DNA of 64,000 bases, from positions 102,374,696-102,438,695 of the forward strand of contig NC_135720.1 in NCBI RefSeq assembly GCF_964656455.1. Direction: 5' to 3'. This document shows, piece by piece, positions 33,601-45,117 of the stretch (positions are counted from its first letter, which is position 1; each line of letters starts with the position of its first letter). Source of the DNA: Halichoerus grypus. Lineage: Eukaryota; Chordata; Mammalia; Carnivora; Phocidae. Below the pieces are notes generated by a model that ran no database searches, had not been told where the DNA came from, and worked only from the letters and a program-made list of their open reading frames with translations. Position numbers and translations under genes: made by a program.

Positions 33601-36600
33601 ACCCATTGCAAGCCTACAGCTTCGCAGCTTGCCTGGTCAGTTTCTTGCTGTCTCCTAGCCTCTGCCATCTTGCAAGGTGTTATTTTTATGGATTTGGAAT
33701 ACATAAGCCCCATCAATAAATAACATAACCACTCACCATGTGGTTTCACTCACCTAAAAAGCCCACCCAGTCTCTTCCACCGTGGCAAATCTCCCTGGCT
33801 CTTCATGGTGTAGGTGGCACCCACATCCTGCGTGAGGACATTCCTGCTGCTCATGCCTCTGTCAGCTCCCTTCTCCTCTGAACCTTGTAATACTCAAGTA
33901 GCCACCAAGATGTTACAGGGGGTTATTTATTGCATACCTTTCCTATCATTTGCTGTTCTTCGTCTCCTTTAATCTTGTTTCACCCGCTAGGTTACTCACT
34001 CCTTCACAGCAACGACTGTGCTTTATTCTTTGTTGGTAGCTAGCCCATTGTATTAGATTTGCATATGAATTCTATGCACTTGAAATATATCTTTTCATTT
34101 GCTAATTAAAGTCTTTTGATAATTGAGTTATGTTCTGAATCATTCACACATATATCCATTTAACATATTCTGAGTTCCTGTTAATGTCCAAAGTGATGTG
34201 GTGCTGGGGGGGATAGAAAGGAAATTGTCAACACAATGTATGCCCTTGAGGAGTTCATATTTTCCAAAATGAGTCAAGAAAGGCCAAGGAACTATTCAAC
34301 AATATTGAAATTAAAAATAACCCCATGTCGTAATTCTTGGTTCTGGTTATCAGAAGTTGCGTGTGTGTATGTACGTATGTATGTGTGTGAGTGCGCCTTC
34401 ATGAGTGTGTGTGGTGTGTATTACACTTGGTTGATAAGAAGAAAGGCTAGCTTTGCCCTATTTTGGACAACTTTTATATTATGTTAAAATTGTCTACAAG
34501 AAAACCAAGTGACTGGATAAAAGCTAAAAATGATTCAGTTGATCATTAGATGCTGGAAGTGTAGAAAAGAATCAGCTAGAAGATTGACCTGTATTTTTTC
34601 AACACTAGCCAATTAATCTGTGGACTAGTCCTAAGTAATTATCCATTCACAGATATTTCCCTCTTCAAGCAACTGATCAAAATGGTTTTGCTTTCTGTAT
34701 TATTTGTAAATCTGGTGTAGGAAAAAAAGTAGCTCTGCGTGTGGCAGAAAAAATATGGTCAAGGAGATGAAGAAAGTGAGACCCTTTCATTTAATGTGGC
34801 TATATATCTACTTCAACACTCTGCGATCCAGAGTCACTCACACCTCCCTGTTCTTCTTTTAAACACACAGATGCATGCTTCAAGCAGCTTTTTGGTATTC
34901 TCCCATCTCAATTCTCTCCACTGTTTGCCAAGCCCTTCAGGACAAGCCAAAATGAAAAGCATTTCCTTCTTGGTGGTTGGTTGGTCTGTGGACCTGTGTT
35001 TGCGTGCATTTGTGTGTGCGCTGCCTGGCTTGTAGATAGAGATTTCCCCCACGCCCCTGGGCTTTGAATGGAGCAGAAAGGTGGAACTTGTTTTTGAACT
35101 TAGCAATAACAATGCTGACTTTTGGAGTGCTTAAGAAAACCCCTAACACTGCATGGAAACAGCTGACTTAAATATTAAACACAGCAGCTGTGATAGTCAT
35201 TAGAAATGGTGCCAAAGAAAATTTTAAGGGTCCTAGAACCAAATCATATTGGGGGTCGAGGCAGATCTGTGTATAAGGGGGAGGGATATTTTATTTCCTC
35301 AAGTCTTAGTCTTTTTTTCTGGTGTTATGGTATTTTCCACTTTGTGTCTCTCTGTTATACTTGTATATATTAAAGAATATTTATCATTTATTCCTTCAAT
35401 CAATCACTTATGTTGTTGGAAAAAAAAAACATGTATTTTTATTTTGTTCTATCTTGTCATTGTTTTGTTTTGCTTGCTTTGCTCCAAAACAAACAGCAAA
35501 GTCAGAAATGGTGCCAGGTAAACCACCGTGAAATCAGTGAAGATAAAATGTGGGAACCCTGGCCTCACTTGAGATGTCTCCTGCAAACGTCCGTCCTGCC
35601 TTCCTAATGGCTTGGATAGCAATGTAATGCGCCTTTGAACACGAGAATTGAAAGGAGGGCAAGAGGTCAAACTCCAAAGTAAATAGAATAGAAATAGAAT
35701 TCAGATTCTGTGTCCATAAGGTGACAGACACTTGAGTCCCCATCCTAATATTACATCCTGGGATCTGGTTGTGGCCTGGAAGCTATAGCATAGGATCTGT
35801 GGAAGAATGACTGTTCTATTGTAAATGCCCTACCTCTATGGCTCAGCTAGAGTAACCTCTCAACTATTTTCTAAGTTTCTAGATTGGAACATGCTGGAGC
35901 ACTTGGGTTTTCGTGGGGTGAGAACAAACCTTTGTCATTATGTGGTAGCTTATCCTTTATATGTTTCTTTCTGTCACCAGATTCCCAGCCTTTTGGATGT
36001 AAGATTGAATATATGGCTCACTCACCTGGTCCTAACACAAATTCTATAAGGTTTGTTCAGCAAATGAAGGGATGAAAGCTTAAATTTAATAGGCAGAGAA
36101 ACAGAATTCTTACCAAGAAACTCTCTTCTCTGTACAACTGACTTTCCAAGGTAAATTTCCATTCTTTGACTTTAGACATTGACACAAGGCCTGGTATGGG
36201 GATAAAGGTAATAGGAAGGAAGGAGAAGTCTTTGTTATCCTGTAAGGAAATGCAAAACTTGAATGGGAGAAAAAAAAATACATTTCATGGAAACTGAATG
36301 TGGGCAACTGAAAAAATCATTAATGCAGAAGAATGTAAAGAAAGCCCAGGTGAGCTAAAAGACATCACATACATACAAGCACACACACACACACACAATT
36401 TAGAAGATATACACAAGACTATGCTCTGCAAATTTCCCCATGTCATAAGTAGGTTTCAAAACATAATTTTAATGAGTTGCATGCTCTTCCATCACGTTGT
36501 TGTACTGTATTTAATAATTTAACCAACCCCTCATTTGCAGGGCTCTGTAGTAATGAATTAATCTTACCCAAAGAGAGGTTTGGCTTTTACTTTGGCTACT

Positions 36601-37837
36601 GGGAGATATTCTCTTGGCCTCTGGAATGTCCTGCCTGATAAGAGTGTCTTTGTTTACCTTGGGGATTTCTGCCACACTGCGCAGTCTAAGAATGTGATTT
36701 ATGACGGAGGCTTTAGGGCCATGTGGCCTCTGTTTTACCTCCAGAGGGGCTGAACATGAAGTAGGATGTGCCAAACTGTCACACAAGCAGTCAGTCATGT
36801 ATTTGTGCTTGAGCCCCAATAAAAATTCCAGACATTCAAGAATCAGGAGGCCTTCTTTAGTTGGCAATACTTTGTCATATTATCACACATTGTTGCCAGG
36901 GGATTTCACGCTGACCATGATTCTACTGGAAGGAGACAAACAGATGCTTCATATTTGGAATTTTCTGGAACTCTGCCCTATGGTTTTCACCTGTATTCTT
37001 TCATTATAATAAACCATTACCATAAGTATAACAGTTTTTGGTGAATTCTGTGAATCTTAGTGATTATCAAAACTGAAGGTGGCCTTAAGAATCCCCAAAC
37101 TCTACAGTTGGCATCAGAAGTGAGGATGATTTTGTGGACTGTACTCCCTAATTTCACAGGAGCATTCATATTTCCCTTTAAGTTGTCAATTATTTTTAAA
37201 CGAAACATGGTTTTAAAATAGCATTTTGTAGAATAAAGGAAAAATTACATTAGGTATACATCATTTGTAACATGTATTAGAGAGGTAAAATGTGTTATAA
37301 TACAGTTCTTAGAATTAGGAAAATAAGCCAAATTGTTTCAATTTTTGTAATGTAAATAATATAGTAATATATAGGATGCACATCTGTTTGTATCGTTCAT
37401 CATTTCCTTTCATTAGGTTCACGAAAATAGAATTAATGAGGTAAAATACCTGGGCATCAAACTTGAAAAAGTGGAAGCATTGGACGTGTAGCATGAGACA
37501 GGGAAGAGAGGGAAGGCTTTCCACATGGGCCAAGGAGAAAAGGCAAATGCATCGAGGCAGGGAGGCATAAGATTCTTTTGGAGGTCAGTGAGGGAATGAT
37601 CTGGGCTGCACAAATGAAAGCTTGGACAAGTGAGTATTTGAGGAAAAGGATTAAGAAGGTGACTCCCATTATGACAGGCCTTCCAAGAGTCTAGCTGCCA
37701 TGGAACCTCATTGCACAAAGGATTTGAGGGAGCTGAAACTCCTATAAAAGGTTAAGTTTAAAAGTTGATTATTCCAGAGCAATGCAGAGGAAGTCAATAG
37801 CAAGCAGATTATATGTCATATGGTCAGAATCTAGACT
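30646..37837. other. Intergenic, old repeats only
   Basis: Relics I can suggest: minus MIR at about 31790-31900 ('tatggatgaggaaacagagaccaag'), minus L2 at 33428-33580 ('ttcactcattcatctactcaacaaaagtatgctgggctcctattatgggccaagcactg') and at 34140-34290, and a (CA)n run at about 36380-36400. The rest is unique-looking DNA with short open frames and no recognised gene. Confidence 0.5.
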
Positions 37838-37849
37838 CAGAGCCTTCTT

Positions 37850-38063
37850 TTTTCTAAGATTTCATTTATTTGTTTATTTTAGAGAGAGAGAACATGTGAG
37901 AGAGTGGGGGGGAGAGGAGCAGAGGGAGAGGGAGACAGAGAATCTCAAGCAGACTCCTCACTGAGCACGAGCCCAACATGGGGCTTGATCCCAGACCCTG
38001 ACATCATGACCTGAGCAAAAATCAAGAGTTGGATGCTCAACCGACTGAGCCACGCAGGCACCC
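37850..38063 (-). repeat. CAN-SINE, minus strand
   Basis: Tail 'taagatttcatttatttgtttatttt', GA-rich middle, head complement 'gagccacgcaggcacccc'. Duplication CAGAGCCTTCTT at 37838-37849 and 38064-38075; the empty site CTTCTT/AAG fits L1 endonuclease. Confidence 0.95.
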
Positions 38064-38221
38064 CAGAGCCTTCTTAAGTATTTGATACTTAATATAAGGG
38101 TACCTACTAAGACCTCAAAAGTCTTATAGTACTTATGCACAATTTGAAACAATGCTAGTCTTTCTTCTGAAAATTAATAGTAAGGAAATTGTTCTAAGCT
38201 TTCCCATGAGAATGTATTAAC

Positions 38222-38487
38222 AATTTTTTTTGTTTGTTTATTTACAGATAGAGAGAGAGTGAGTGAGACCGTGGGGTGGGAGGGGCAGAGGGAGAGAGAG
38301 AATTTTTTTTAGATTTATTTATTTATTTTGGCGGTGAGGGGCAGAGGGAGAGGGAGAGAGATAATCTCAAGCAGACTCCCACTGAGCATGGAGCTCGGCA
38401 CAGGGCTTGATCTCACAACCCTGAGATCATGACCTGAGCCAAAATCAAGAGTCAGATGCTTAACCAACTGAGCCACCCAGGTGTCCT
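38222..38487 (-). repeat. Two CAN-SINEs nested or joined tail-to-tail, minus strand
   Basis: A SINE tail and GA-rich part (38222-38302) runs directly into a second tail (TTTTTTTTAGATTTATTTATTTATTTT) and a complete SINE body to 'gagccacccaggtgtcc'. GTATTAACA on both sides (about 38214 and 38489) flanks the pair as one unit. Confidence 0.85.
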
Positions 38488-39329
38488 GTATTAACACTTT
38501 TAATGGAAGCTTCCAACTGACTCCTCAGCTCCCAGGATAGACTCTTGCACACAGCAGGTACTTGATAAATGTTATGTCAAAAAATAAATGGATGGACAGA
38601 TGGATAAATGGATGGATGGAAGCTATTATCCAAATTGTAAGCATGGTATCAGGGAGGACATATTCACCTTCCAAAAGTATAGTGTTCAAATATTGTGAGA
38701 TTTCCAAAGATTCTTTTCTAGATAATTTGAGAAGATTGATGGAAATTACTATATTTAAGAGAAAATGCTCAATGGGCCTAGAAAGGGATGGGAAAAGATG
38801 TGAGGCTTCCCTGTGATTTCATTCATTTCCAAGGATAATTCCCTGTTCGCTACCAATGTAGTCCAGAAAACAATTCTCTTCTCAAGTACTCCCATCAGGG
38901 CCAGCTTCACTGGTGTGTGAACTGTAAGTTGCACAGAGTCCTACATTTTGAAGGGCCCATGAATAGATCAATGCTCTGCTATCACTGTCTTGAAATTCTT
39001 TGAACAAGGAGCCCACATTTTCATTTTGCACTGGGCTAGGCAAATGATGCACCAGGTCCTGGCTTCCATTGAGAGGTGATTTCCCAAAGAGGAACTGAAA
39101 AGCTGTCAACAGTGGCTAATTGCTAAAAAACATTTCAAAGTTGGTGTAACCACCTGAAGAAACAAATAGCATCTTAACAAAGCAGTTTTCTTTACTCACA
39201 CCAACACTTCAAAATTTACTAAAGAGGTTTTTTTTTCAGTGACCTCCCTGTCTTATCTCTTCATATCTGAATGATTTTCACTCTGTGTTTCTCTAGTCTG
39301 CCTTCTCCTGCCTTCTTAGATCATTAAGC

Positions 39330-39675
39330 CAGAGGTTTTTAAGCATGGTCCAGTGATTAGAGTTTCTGAGAAATCTTTGAGGTCAAATCTATTTTCAACA
39401 TAACATTAAAATATAATTTGTCTTTTTTACTCTCATTTTCTTGTATTCATATGATGAGACTTTCCAAAGGCTGCATGACAGGTTGAATACAGAAGTAAAT
39501 ATGAGGATCCAGCTATCTTCTATTAAACACAAAGAGGTTTGCAAAAATGTAAACCAATGCCACTCTTGTCACTCACTTTGTTTTTGTTCTGGAAAGCACA
39601 ATTATTTTTCATAAAAATGTTATTTTTGTTAACATGTGATGGGTAGATTATTGCCATTTTAAATGATTTACCAAA
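39330..39675. repeat. Old DNA transposon relic, left half
   Basis: 'gaggtcaaatctattttcaacataacattaaaatataatttg' resembles a common old hAT-type element. Its continuation ('aattaccaaatatattttttccatttcagatttaattcctaaaatgg' to 'gacaagtgtgagaagcactag') is at 41401-41530, so the intervening L1 split it. Confidence 0.55.
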
Positions 39676-40360
39676 AATAAAGAACAAAACTGGAGGTATC
39701 ACAATCCTAGATTTCAAGATATGCTACAAAGTTGTAGTAATCAAAACAGTATGGTACTGATACAAAACAGACACATAGATCAGTGGAATGGAATGAAAGC
39801 CCAGAAATAAACCCATGATTAAATGGTCAATTAATGTACAACAAAGGAGGCAAGAATATGCAGTAGGAAAAAGTCTCTTCAACAAGTGATGTTGGGAAAA
39901 ACTGGACAGCTACATGCAAAATAATGAAACTGGACCACTTTCTTTAAACCATACACAAAAATAAACTCAAAATAGATTAAAGATCTCAATGTATTACTTG
40001 AAGCCATGAAAATCCTAGAAGAGAACACAGGCAGTAATTTCTCTGACATTGGACGTAGCTAAATTTTTCTAGATATGCCTCCCAGGCAAGGGAAACAAAA
40101 GCAAAAATAAACCATTGGGACTATATCTATATCAAAATAAAAATCTTCTGCACAGCAAAGAAAACGATCAACAAAACAAGAAAACAACCTACTGAATGGG
40201 AGAAGATATTTGCAAATGACATATCTGATAAGGGATTAGTATCCAAAGTATATAAAGAACTTATATAACTCAACACCAAAAAATAATCCAATTAAAAATG
40301 GGCAGAAAACATGAACAGATATTTTTCCAAGGAAGACAAACAGATGACAAATAGACACAT

Positions 40361-40723
40361 GAGGAATGAGTTAAAGACAGCCCTACCTTTCCAGCCCAAG
40401 AACTGGAGGAATAGCCATGCTATTAGCAAAAGGGCTAACATCAGAGGAATCGGCTTCATTAACACATTCAGAATAGGTTGAAATGTTAGCATTGCAGGCA
40501 AAATCATTTTAAAGGAGGACATTTGGTCTCTGCAAAGAAATAGAACTACCACTGTAAAAGCTTATAATTTTTGCCTTAGTCCTTCTTGATAATTTAAGTG
40601 GCATGACAAAATGGCTTTTGTCTTCCAAACATATTTATTTACAGATATAAATTTTAAAATCAAGTCCAGTTGTTTCTTCTTCCATGAAGCTTTAGCTGAT
40701 CCTTTCAACCAGAGGATACCTCC
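40361..40723. other. Chimeric templated insertion inside L1
   Basis: Bases 40361-40652 match 49849-50140 directly, 292 bp with about seven substitutions and no indel. Bases 40652-40723 match the reverse complement of 49511-49582, 72 bp with one substitution. L1 sequence resumes at once on both sides ('agacacatga' before, 'gggaaatgcaaatgaaaacc' after), with a short L1 piece of some tens of bases apparently lost. There is no poly(A) and no target duplication, so it is not a retroposon. Confidence 0.92.
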
Positions 40724-41033
40724 TCACAAGGGAAATGCAAATGAAAACCACAGTGAGATATCACCTCACGCCTGTGAAACAAGTATTGGCAAGGATGAGG
40801 AGAAAAGGAACCCTCATGCACACTAGTAAAGATACTGTGGAAAACAGTATGGAGGTTCCTCAAAAAATTAAAAATAGAATTACCATATGATCCAATAATT
40901 CTACTGCTTGGTATTTGCTTATTCAAAAAGATACATGCACCCCTATGTTTATTGTAACATTGTTTACAATAGCCAAATTATGGAAGCAGCCCAATTGTCT
41001 ATCCATAGATGAATGGATAAAGAAGATGTGGCA

Positions 41034-41036
<3 letters not shown>

Positions 41037-41080
<44 letters not shown>
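41037..41080. repeat. (AT)22 microsatellite
   Basis: Forty-four bases of perfect AT dinucleotide, at the place where L1 ORF2 normally carries a short TATA run. Confidence 0.98.
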
Positions 41081-41082
<2 letters not shown>

Positions 41083-42023
41083 CATTATATATAATGGAAC
41101 ATTACTCAGCCATAAAAGAAAATGAAATCTTGCCATTTGCAACATGGACAGATCTAGAGGGTATGATGTTAAGTGAAGTAAGTCAGTCAGAGAAAGACAA
41201 ATACTATTTGATTTCACTCACGTTGGGGGATGGGTGAAACAGGTGAAGGAGATTAAGAGCACACTTATCATGATGAGCACTGAGTAATGTATAGAACTGT
41301 GGAATCACTATATTGTACACCTGAAGCTAAGATAATACTGCATGTTAATTATACTGAAATTAAAAAAATAAAATGAGATAAAATAAAATGAATTACCAAA
41401 TATATTTTTTCCATTTCAGATTTAATTCCTAAAATGGTGATTATTGATAAACATTAAGAGTATAAGAACATAAGCACAAAAAAGGCTCTAATTTTTAATG
41501 TCAGGAATTCCTGAGACAAGTGTGAGAAGCACTAGTTTCAACAAAAGAAATGTTTCCAGCAAAACTTGATAGGAGAAAATGTATCTTATCACAATGCTTC
41601 ATTTGGACTGATAGACCTTTTTATTTGCACTGTTAGCATTATGGGGGGAAAAAACTCACTCAATTGAGCTTTCCAGATGAGTGACTTATTAAGTACTTCC
41701 TCACTCATGGGCTAGAGAATAAAAATGTCATTGGCAGACTGTACTCTTCCTGGAAGGTGGAACCCTGAGAGCCAGGAAGAGACAGCCAGACCACATTTGG
41801 AATACAGGTCGAGTTTAAAGTGCTCCTACTTTGTGCTCCTAAGGAACCAGGGAGAAAATTATCTTCTCAGGCATGTGAGCCCCTTAACCCTAGACCTCGG
41901 TCTCAAGGGAAAACTGTGTCTCCTCTTTTGTTTTCAGGCTCAGCTCTCTCTTGCTTTTTGAATATATTTCAAAGGGTTTGAGAAGTGATGACTATGAGGG
42001 CTGCGGGCAGAACACAACTGCTT

Positions 42024-42279
42024 TTTTTTTTTTTTTTTTGGAAGTATTAGCCATTTATTCAATTAAAAAAACCTATTTTTTTATTATGTTATGTTAATCA
42101 CCATACATTACATCATTAGTTTTTGATGTAGTGTTCCATGATTCATTGTTTGCGTATAACACTCAGTGCTCCATGCAGTACGTGCCCTCCTTAATACCCA
42201 TCACCAGACTAACCCATCCCCCCACCCCCCTCCCCTCTAGAACCCTCAGTTTGTTTCTCAGAGTCCATAGTCTCTCATG
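42024..42279 (-). mobile_element. LINE-1 3' end with apparent 3' transduction, minus strand
   Basis: A T-run at 42022-42040 is followed by about 33 bp of non-L1 DNA (42041-42073), then a second T-rich run and the L1 3' end ('gttatgttaatcaccatacattac') to 'catagtctctcat'. Duplication AGAACACAACTGCTT at 42009-42023 and 42280-42294 is perfect (15 bp) and encloses both parts. In L1 orientation the extra piece ends AATAAATGGCTAATACTTCC before its poly(A), i.e. a read-through poly(A) signal. Confidence 0.88.
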
Positions 42280-42344
42280 AGAACACAACTGCTTGTATAA
42301 GAAAGTGATACAGCCTTGAGTTTCCCAGTTTGCTTAGGCACGAC

Positions 42345-42560
42345 AGCATGGTCCAAATGCCATCACTTACTAACTGTGAGGCTGACTATGGGCAAGTGCT
42401 TAACTTTTTAGATCCTCAATGAAAATGTACCTATCCATGCCCATCTTGAAAATTGGCAATGAGCATTTAAGTAAGAAAATACAGTATACGTGAAGTGCTT
42501 ACCAGTGTCTGCTTTGCAATATATTATAACCATTATAATTGTAATCATTTATATTAAAAG
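42345..42560 (+). repeat. MIR SINE
   Basis: 'catcacttactaactgtgaggctgactatgggcaagtgcttaac' is the MIR core. Confidence 0.7.
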
Positions 42561-42692
42561 AATATATAGAGCATGGTTCTTCATTTTATATCCAAAAACA
42601 TGTTATTCCATACTGCAGGAAACCTGTTCTTAGTATGTTTCAAAAAAAAAAAATGAAGTATGATGTCTCTAAGTCTATTTAAAAAGTAAGTA

Positions 42693-42876
42693 GGGGCACC
42701 TGGGTGGCTCAGTTGGTTAAGCATCCGACTCTTGATTTCAGCTCAGGTCATGATCTCATGGTTGTAGGATCAAGCCCTGTGTTGGGCTCTGTGCTAGTGT
42801 GGAGTCTGCTTCAGATTCTCTCTCCCTCTCCCTCTCATTTACTCTCTCTCTCTCAAATAAATAAATAAAATCTTTT
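42693..42876 (+). repeat. CAN-SINE, plus strand
   Basis: Head 'ggggcacctgggtggctcag', CT-rich middle, AAATAAATAAAATC tail; imperfect flanks TTTAAAAAGTAAGTA and TTTTAAAAAAGTAAATA. Confidence 0.94.
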
Positions 42877-42904
42877 AAAAAAGTAAATAATAACTATAAT
42901 GATA

Positions 42905-43115
42905 ATTACACTCAAAAGTATTGAGCACCTACTATGTGCTAGAAACTGGTATAAGGACTTTTACATATATTAACTCATTTAGTCTTCACAACAATTCCAT
43001 AGAGAGGTTTACAGTGCTTATCCCCATTTTATGGATGAAGCTGAGGCACGGAGTGGCCTAGAAACTTCCTCAATGTCACATGCGCAGTAAATGGCAGAGG
43101 CAGATTCCCCCGATG
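42905..43115 (-). repeat. MIR SINE, minus strand
   Basis: 'attgagcacctactatgtgctagaaactgg', 'tatattaactcatttagtcttcacaacaattcc', 'tccccattttatggatgaagctgaggcacgg' is the reverse complement of MIR. Confidence 0.85.
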
Positions 43116-44880
43116 GGCAGCCCTCTTCCTACTGTCTACACAATTCAGTCCACAGTCTTGGTTTTGCATTCCTCCTAGGGAAAAAAAAAACAACTTTCTG
43201 AAGTCAGGACCTGTGCCTTACATTTCTCTTACCGCTTACAAAATTGAAGGTGCTGTACACAATATCTGTTCTTGAATAATGGACTCTGTCTTGATGTTAT
43301 ATTCAAATTATAATTTAGGAGAAAAATCTGACTTTCAAAGAATTATGTTTAGTAGCCTTAATAAGAAATTATCAAACCTAAACTTGGGAATCTTTAAGAT
43401 TCCCCCTTCCATACTTTGTCCATATATTTCTCACAAGCCCACTCTATTAGGATTCTAGTTTATTCCACCTCTGAATTTTGCTCACCATCGTGATGCACAT
43501 TCCTCTCTTTTTGAATTTTTTTTTTTTTGTGGTCTCATTTCCTGCTAACTTTGTATTCTCTATACCCATTGAACAAGATAATCAACAGCTCCCAAATAAT
43601 AGCTGACATTTCTTCTGAAATAAAAGCAACTGAACCATCTTTCGGACAGAAAAAAAACAGCCTTTATGTTTTCAGCCATGGGCACCTACTTCTTTGAAAG
43701 CCTAGTTCTCTTTGAGTGTTTACCATCCTATCTTTTCAAACTTCCTTTAGAAGAACTCAATTATTGGCAGTGTTGTCCTTCTTAAAGCAATGTTGCTTTT
43801 CCCAGTTCTTGAAAATCAGCCCTTACAGTTTCAGTAAAACTATCTTTCTCTCCAACAGCTTGTTCCTGGGAGACTTGCTTCAAAGTATCAGGATGAACCA
43901 GTTTCATCAGAAGGTGGCATGGCCTTTTCTTGTTGAATTCAAGGTTCAGGGACTGTAGTGCTGGGCTTAAGTCTGAGTGGGAAGGTTCTCTTGTGACTTT
44001 TTATCGAACAACAGAGGATCCAATCCTCATAATGGGATTTTAGAACTTGACCTTTTATTATATTTTCTTTCCCCTCTTTATAAATAGAATTATTCATCCT
44101 ATCCACAAAGCACTTGCTTGTCTGCTCCATCAATTCATCAATTCATCAATTTTGAAGTAGGTAAGTGAGAGGGTTGACGTCAGTTGCCTTGGTCATTCTC
44201 ATTTGTCTTTGGGTTGGCAAAAGAATAAAATATCTAAATTATCCCACATCTTTTATTTTTCTTCCAGTTGAAACCATCCCCAATTCATCTTACTTACATT
44301 TTTTCCCTTCACACTCTAATGACTAGCATAAGGGTTACTACCTTCACCGGGATGCCTGATGGTCATTCAGTCAGCATGTACATACATTTAAATACAGTCA
44401 AAATTAACTTTGAAAAATACCTTCATGAGACATAGACAGCTATGTAAAAGCCCATATTGACAGGTCAGACTGGGACAAACATGACACAGTGTCACAGTGA
44501 GTCCAACATGGCCCGTGATCTCTCAGGGTTAGACGTGATGGCTGTGTCCTAGCTGGTATCAGGTGCAGTAGCTGACTTGCATTCAGGGCCTATATGATAT
44601 GAATAATATGTATCTCTTAATCCTAAAGACACACACAATATGGCAAGAGTCATACTCAGTGTCAGAGAAACATGGGCACTGAGCAACCGGAGGAAGTGAC
44701 CAACTCAAATCTCCCTTCTCCAGACCCTATCCTTGCTTTTGGTGAAAACTGGGACAAGAATATAAATAGAGGCCCACAGAACATATGTCTCTATATTTTG
44801 AAGTTATAAATCAAGCAAACAAATTGTCAAATAAAATGTATTTCATCTTTCTTCCTTGACCAGTAGACTTTCATAATAAT
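43116..44880. other. Intergenic, nothing recognised
   Basis: AT-rich unique-looking DNA with short open frames. A small ATTCATCA triplication lies at about 44130-44150. No gene evidence. Confidence 0.5.
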
Positions 44881-44896
44881 GGTGTGGAGGGAGGGA

Positions 44897-45116
44897 GGGG
44901 TACCTGGGTGGCTCAGTCAGTTAAGCATCTGACTCTTGACTCTTGATTTCAGCCCAGGTCATGATCTCAGGGTCTTGAGATCAAGCCCTATGTTGGGCTC
45001 CACACTTGGTGTGGAGCCTGCTTGGGATTCTCTCTCTTCCTCCCCCTCTGCCCCTTCCCTACCTTGCTCACACACTCTCTCTGTCTCACTTTCTCTAAAA
45101 AAAAAAAAAAAAAAAA
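44897..45116 (+). repeat. CAN-SINE, plus strand
   Basis: Head 'ggggtacctgggtggctcagtc', a local duplication of GACTCTT ('gactcttgactcttgatt'), CT-rich part and an A20 tail. Confidence 0.93.
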
Positions 45117-45117
45117 G

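Larger units (their letters stand above)
39676..41385 (+). mobile_element. LINE-1 (old), plus strand, ORF2 3' part and 3' end, broken
   Basis: It opens with ORF2 sequence (a degraded form of the [12 protein letters not shown] region), passes the C-terminal ORF2 zone and ends 'ctgaaattaaaaaaataaaatgag'. Many stops and frameshifts are present. Duplications AAATGATTTACCAAA (39661-39675) and AAATGAATTACCAAA (41386-41400) flank it, one mismatch. It contains a foreign 363-bp block (40361-40723) and a (TA)22 run. Confidence 0.9.
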
